From NCBI RefSeq assembly GCF_002775205.1, contig NC_036453.1:4677103-4741102 (forward strand): a DNA stretch of 64,000 nt, read 5' to 3'. The translations under genes and the position numbers were made by a program. The first letter of the stretch is position 1. Every line of letters begins with the position of its first letter. Below, one piece after another: positions 60,523 through 64,000 of the stretch. The notes beneath the pieces were generated by a model. The model had not been told where the DNA came from and ran no database searches. It saw only the letters and a list, made by a program, of their open reading frames with translations. This DNA is from Xiphophorus maculatus (lineage: Eukaryota; Chordata; Actinopteri; Cyprinodontiformes; Poeciliidae).

Positions 60523-62377
60523 AATATTACGTATTGTGAAGGAAATGGTGGAGAGCATCAGAGAGCTGGCTGTAGACAGAATAGAATGACATAATGATCG
60601 AACACACCAGGGAGTTCGGTTTTCCAAATGTTGGTAACAAATGATTAAAGAAAAATGCTGGGAATGCGGAGCAGCGACTGCTCAGCTGATCAGAGGATCT
60701 GCAACATTAGAGAGGCACAGAGATTTCTTAGTCACACCGCTTTGTGGGAAACGATCCAGTTCAGTGGTGTGAAAAAGTAACTGCGATCTGAGATGCTTAT
60801 TTTTTGACAAACCTTCATGTTGAGCCAAGGACACTGACTTTAACTGAGGCAAATGAGGCATGCAGAGATTTAGAAGTTGTCCTGGGTTTTCTTCTAAAGT
60901 AATTTAAGTAGTTCTGACGCTCCATTAGAGGTCACATGACCACCTTGGTTTCTTTAAATTTAGATAATATCTGTCACTCTGCTGTCATATAGCTCAGTGG
61001 AGGCCCGACGCCTTAGACATGATCCTGTAACCTTTGTCAGAACATTGCTGAAATTACTTAATTTTTAAATTCAATGACGCTGGTTTGTCAGCTCTTAAGC
61101 AAGTATTTATTTTACTATTAAGCCCACATTTCAGCATCGACAGGATTTCTATTGACCTGATGCAATAATCTAAACTTTAATCATGTTTTCATTGGCTGTG
61201 GAAAAATCATTATAACTCACATAAATAATATTGTTCAATGCAATGTGTTTCACTTTACTGAAGTAAATAATTTTTTCATAAAATTTGAGTTTATTGAATG
61301 GGTCTTTATGTTTTTAATTTGATCGTTTTTTCTCATTTTTTAGGGAGTGACAAGACAAAAAATAAATGGATTTAAAAATCAGAAATGGGCCACATCACAG
61401 CCTGTCATTATTAAACTGGATCCGGGTTAAAATGCAAAAGATAGCAGTAAAGCATTTTTCTATAATTTGCAAACAAGTCAAAGATATAAAAGTGCCTTCT
61501 TCTGTGTTGAGTGCAGATAATTTAACCTTGGTGTTATAGACTTTAGAGATGATCAAAGTGAAGTTCTGAAAAAACTGCCAGAACAATCTAAAAAGTGTCT
61601 GATAAACATATTGAATTAAAGAAAAGTCGAGACAAGAATGAATAAAAGCACTGGAGGATTCACAAGCTGTGATGTTCAGACAATGAAAAACCATAAGAGT
61701 CTCAACAAAAAGCTGATTTTGGATTAAAACTGGACAAAAAACTTATAAAAGTTGGAGCCACAGCAGATAAGCATTAACTATCAAGGCTTATCTCACTTTT
61801 GACTGCTGCAAGATATTTTTCATCGGTATGATTTATCAGATCAACTTTTTCTGCTCAGTGAGTCTTTATCTGATCAAAGGGTGTGAACCTTCTCTGTGAC
61901 ACTCATGTAAACCATAACATTTTATGTCCACTTTTTATGAGCGTTTTCAGAGATAAGTTACCTGAAATAAGAACCAGCTGCTCGTCTAAGCTGCCTGACG
62001 CAAAAGAGTTGCGCATACAAATCTTTCTCTGTGGCATTGCATTAGTCTTGGGATAAGTAAGAACATTTATCCTATAAAGTGTACCAACAGCGCCTCTGTG
62101 TGGGCATTTTGTGCAAGGTTTATCCTTATACAAGGCTGGGAACAGATGGAACTGTGATGATAAAAAAAAAAACATATTTACAAAAGCAATTCAAGCATCA
62201 CACATGAAGACACTCAGACATGAACTGTTCTTCTAAAATGAGTAATGTGTTCATTTGGTACAAGACAATAATTGGGTTTCTGTAATAATTTTAAAAAGCT
62301 GATTTAACGTCAATAGAAATTGACATTGTATTTTGTTGCTCTTCCTGCTTTAGGCCCGAGGCTGTATCGTTGTGACG

Positions 62378-64000
62378 ATGGCAGACAGCTCCCGCTGCTT
62401 CTACTGCCGGGAGGACCTCGGCGGGAAGCGATTTATCCGAAGCGAGGGGAAGCCGGTGTGTGTTCGCTGTCACACAAAGTTCTGCGCCAACTCCTGTGCA
62501 GAATGCCACAGACCCATCTCAGTGGAGACAAAGGTGTGTTCTCCACATGGTTTTGAACGGGTTTGGGTTTGTACTTCTCCATGTACCGCTTGAGAAACTC
62601 TTGTTTTCCTCCGTCAGGAGCTGAGCCACAAAGGGCGTCACTGGCATGAGGAGTGTTTCCGCTGCACAAAGTGCTACAAGCCTCTGGCCAAGGAGCCATT
62701 CAACACCAAGGATGAGCGCATCATGTGTGTGAAGTGCTGCTCCAGAGATGCTGCTCCGCGCTGCCACAGCTGCTATAAACCCATACCGGCTGGTATGACC
62801 AATCACAGTTCAAAATATTACTCTGTAAAATGGAAGAACTTTGAAAAAAGTGGGCCAATATCCTGGTTGCACGGATCAAATTACTGTGTGTGCAACTTCT
62901 GCTGCTGTTCAGTAATTCCTGCACAGCGTGGACATTTAAAAAAAGAAAAATCTAAATATTTTTCTTCTTTTCTGATATCCTCCTTCCCCATTTTCTTCTG
63001 TCACATTACTTCCTTGAGTCTTTTCTTCTTTGTTCTCTTTAACTTTGTAAAGAGAAAAAAATAAATTAATTACCTTTCTTTTTCTTCCTTGTGTCATTCT
63101 TTATTTCATCTGCTTCTTCCTTCTATCTGCTTCTTCCTTGTATCTTTCCCTTATTTCCTCATTCTACTACTCTTTCTGCCCTTTCTTCTTCAATTACTTT
63201 TATTGCCCATTCTTTCCTCCATCTGCACGTACATTTTGTCATTCCATCCCTCTTTCTCTCCTCCCTTTTTGCCATGTCTCCTTCCTTTCTCACTGTCTTT
63301 CTGTATTTGTTCTTCCATCCCTCCTTGTGGTTTTTCTTCTGTTTTTTTATGGTAGACTCTACCTTATCCTATTTTCATGTATGAAGTTGTGAAAAAACCT
63401 GTCATAAATTAACAATATATTGTACTATTACATTTTAAAATGGACAACTTTGGAATCTTGAGTCTGGAAATAAGATACATTATTATATAAAACTTGTATA
63501 GAAATCCACAGGATCTGACATTCATCCCCCTGGTCATTAGATAAATGACCAACTAATTTAGTCATTTAAATTAGCTTAATTGGAGCAGAAACACACCTAA
63601 AGGATACAGGACACTCCTGCTCTAGTTCATTTGGATCAGAATGTGACATTCTTCCTAATCTCCTATAGGCATTGAGAGTGTGGCATACAAAGGAAACTCG
63701 TGGCACGACGAATGTTTCACCTGCTGCAGCTGTAAACGACCCATAGCATCGCAGAGTTTCCTCTCTAAAGGAGATGATGTTTACTGCAACCCCTGCTACG
63801 ATGAGAAGTTTGCCAAGATATGTGTCAGCTGCAAAAAGGTAATTAATTTAAAATAGGGGGAACTTTTTGTTTTTGAATCTGATCTGACCGAATTATCACC
63901 TTAATATGATCGTAACACTGTTGCTTTTCGTTTGCAGCCAATAACGTCCGGAGGAGTGAACTACCAAGAGCAGCCGTGGCACAGCCACTGCTTTGTGTGC
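62378..64000 (+). CDS. fhl1: Four and a half LIM domains protein 1 (partial)
   Basis: This is a LIM-only scaffold of muscle sarcomeres and nuclei. Exons: 62354-62533 (ATG at 62378), 62618-62792, 63669-63838 and 63938 to the window end, all GT-AG with matching phase. About 188 residues are visible; the human protein has 280. The N-terminal half LIM domain reads [16 protein letters not shown] and [12 protein letters not shown]1 starts CAECHRPIS and continues [18 protein letters not shown]2 starts [11 protein letters not shown] and continues [21 protein letters not shown]3 starts [18 protein letters not shown] and is cut at CFVC. Zinc-ligand Cys and His residues are in place. FHL1 rather than FHL2, 3 or 5 is inferred from sequence and adjacent slc9a6, as at human Xq26. 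A GTG six bases upstream is in frame but is not the start. Confidence 0.94.
62940..63350 (+). repeat. Pyrimidine-rich tract in fhl1 intron
   Basis: A strand-biased C/T-rich stretch of about 400 bases made of TTCC, TTCTT and CCTT units. It produces long but meaningless open frames rich in Phe, Leu and Ser. Confidence 0.7.

Larger units (their letters stand above)
51994..62353 (+). other. fhl1: Probable fhl1 intron 1
   Basis: No protein-coding exon was recognised. The contents are a long TG repeat (52342-52454), a dispersed repeat (53208-53333), a hydrophilic AT-rich stretch, a CATGA-rich repeat (56420-56693), a CA repeat (56959-57014), a CTC run (59426-59445) and a hAT MITE (59997-60522). Alternative fhl1 leader exons could lie here unseen. 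Confidence 0.4.

Noticed and set aside
62433-62806. Minus-strand open frames over fhl1 exons
   Set aside because: They are shadows of the plus-strand LIM exons, whose Cys/His spacing is clear.
63089-63392. Three overlapping hydrophobic open frames
   Set aside because: They are produced by the C/T-rich intron tract, since all pyrimidine codons avoid stops. The Phe/Leu/Ser content is an artefact.

Overview
The window is nuclear DNA from a ray-finned fish, most likely a percomorph teleost. It has AT-rich introns with GT-AG splice sites, long 3' UTRs, many microsatellites, and fish-type Tc1, hAT, LINE and SINE debris. Open reading frames are short because the genes are split. Joining exons at splice sites whose phases agree gives five recognisable genes: slc7a3 (minus), snx12 (minus), il2rg (minus), slc9a6 (plus) and the 5' part of fhl1 (plus, cut by the window end). 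On the human X chromosome, SLC7A3, SNX12 and IL2RG lie together at Xq13, and SLC9A6 and FHL1 lie together at Xq26. The window therefore looks like two ancestral gene pairs or triplets side by side on one fish chromosome.

Layout. 1-2320: no gene seen. About 2320-18300: slc7a3, an 11-coding-exon cationic amino acid transporter, with a probable 3 kb 3' UTR carrying a hAT-like insertion and a probable far upstream non-coding first exon. 18.3-21.3 kb: intergenic, with a LINE remnant and a stem-loop. 21.3-28.7 kb: snx12 (4 coding exons, 162 residues). 28.7-30.6 kb: intergenic, with a Tc1 remnant and an intact-ended, internally deleted Tc1 element. 30.6-36.75 kb: il2rg (8 coding exons, 355 residues), with a khdc4 retro-fragment and a SINE in intron 2. 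36.75-39.0 kb: intergenic. 39.0-51.5 kb: slc9a6 (16 coding exons, 701 residues). 51.8-64 kb: fhl1, with a candidate non-coding first exon at 51.84 kb, a 10 kb intron, and coding exons from 62378.

The genes do not form a pathway. They encode a plasma-membrane arginine/lysine carrier, an endosomal PX-domain sorting nexin, the common gamma cytokine receptor chain, an endosomal Na+/H+ exchanger and a LIM-only muscle protein.

I see no clearly new biological system. The strongest unusual signals are in slc9a6. It has three introns with minor-spliceosome (U12) signals, one of them AT-AC; a GC-AG intron whose upstream GT alternative would remove exactly 32 codons; and a well-formed 123-base in-frame candidate cassette exon in the exchanger core. 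Other points worth a look are the khdc4 retro-fragment, two hAT-type elements with readable 8-bp target duplications, and several near-perfect hairpins.
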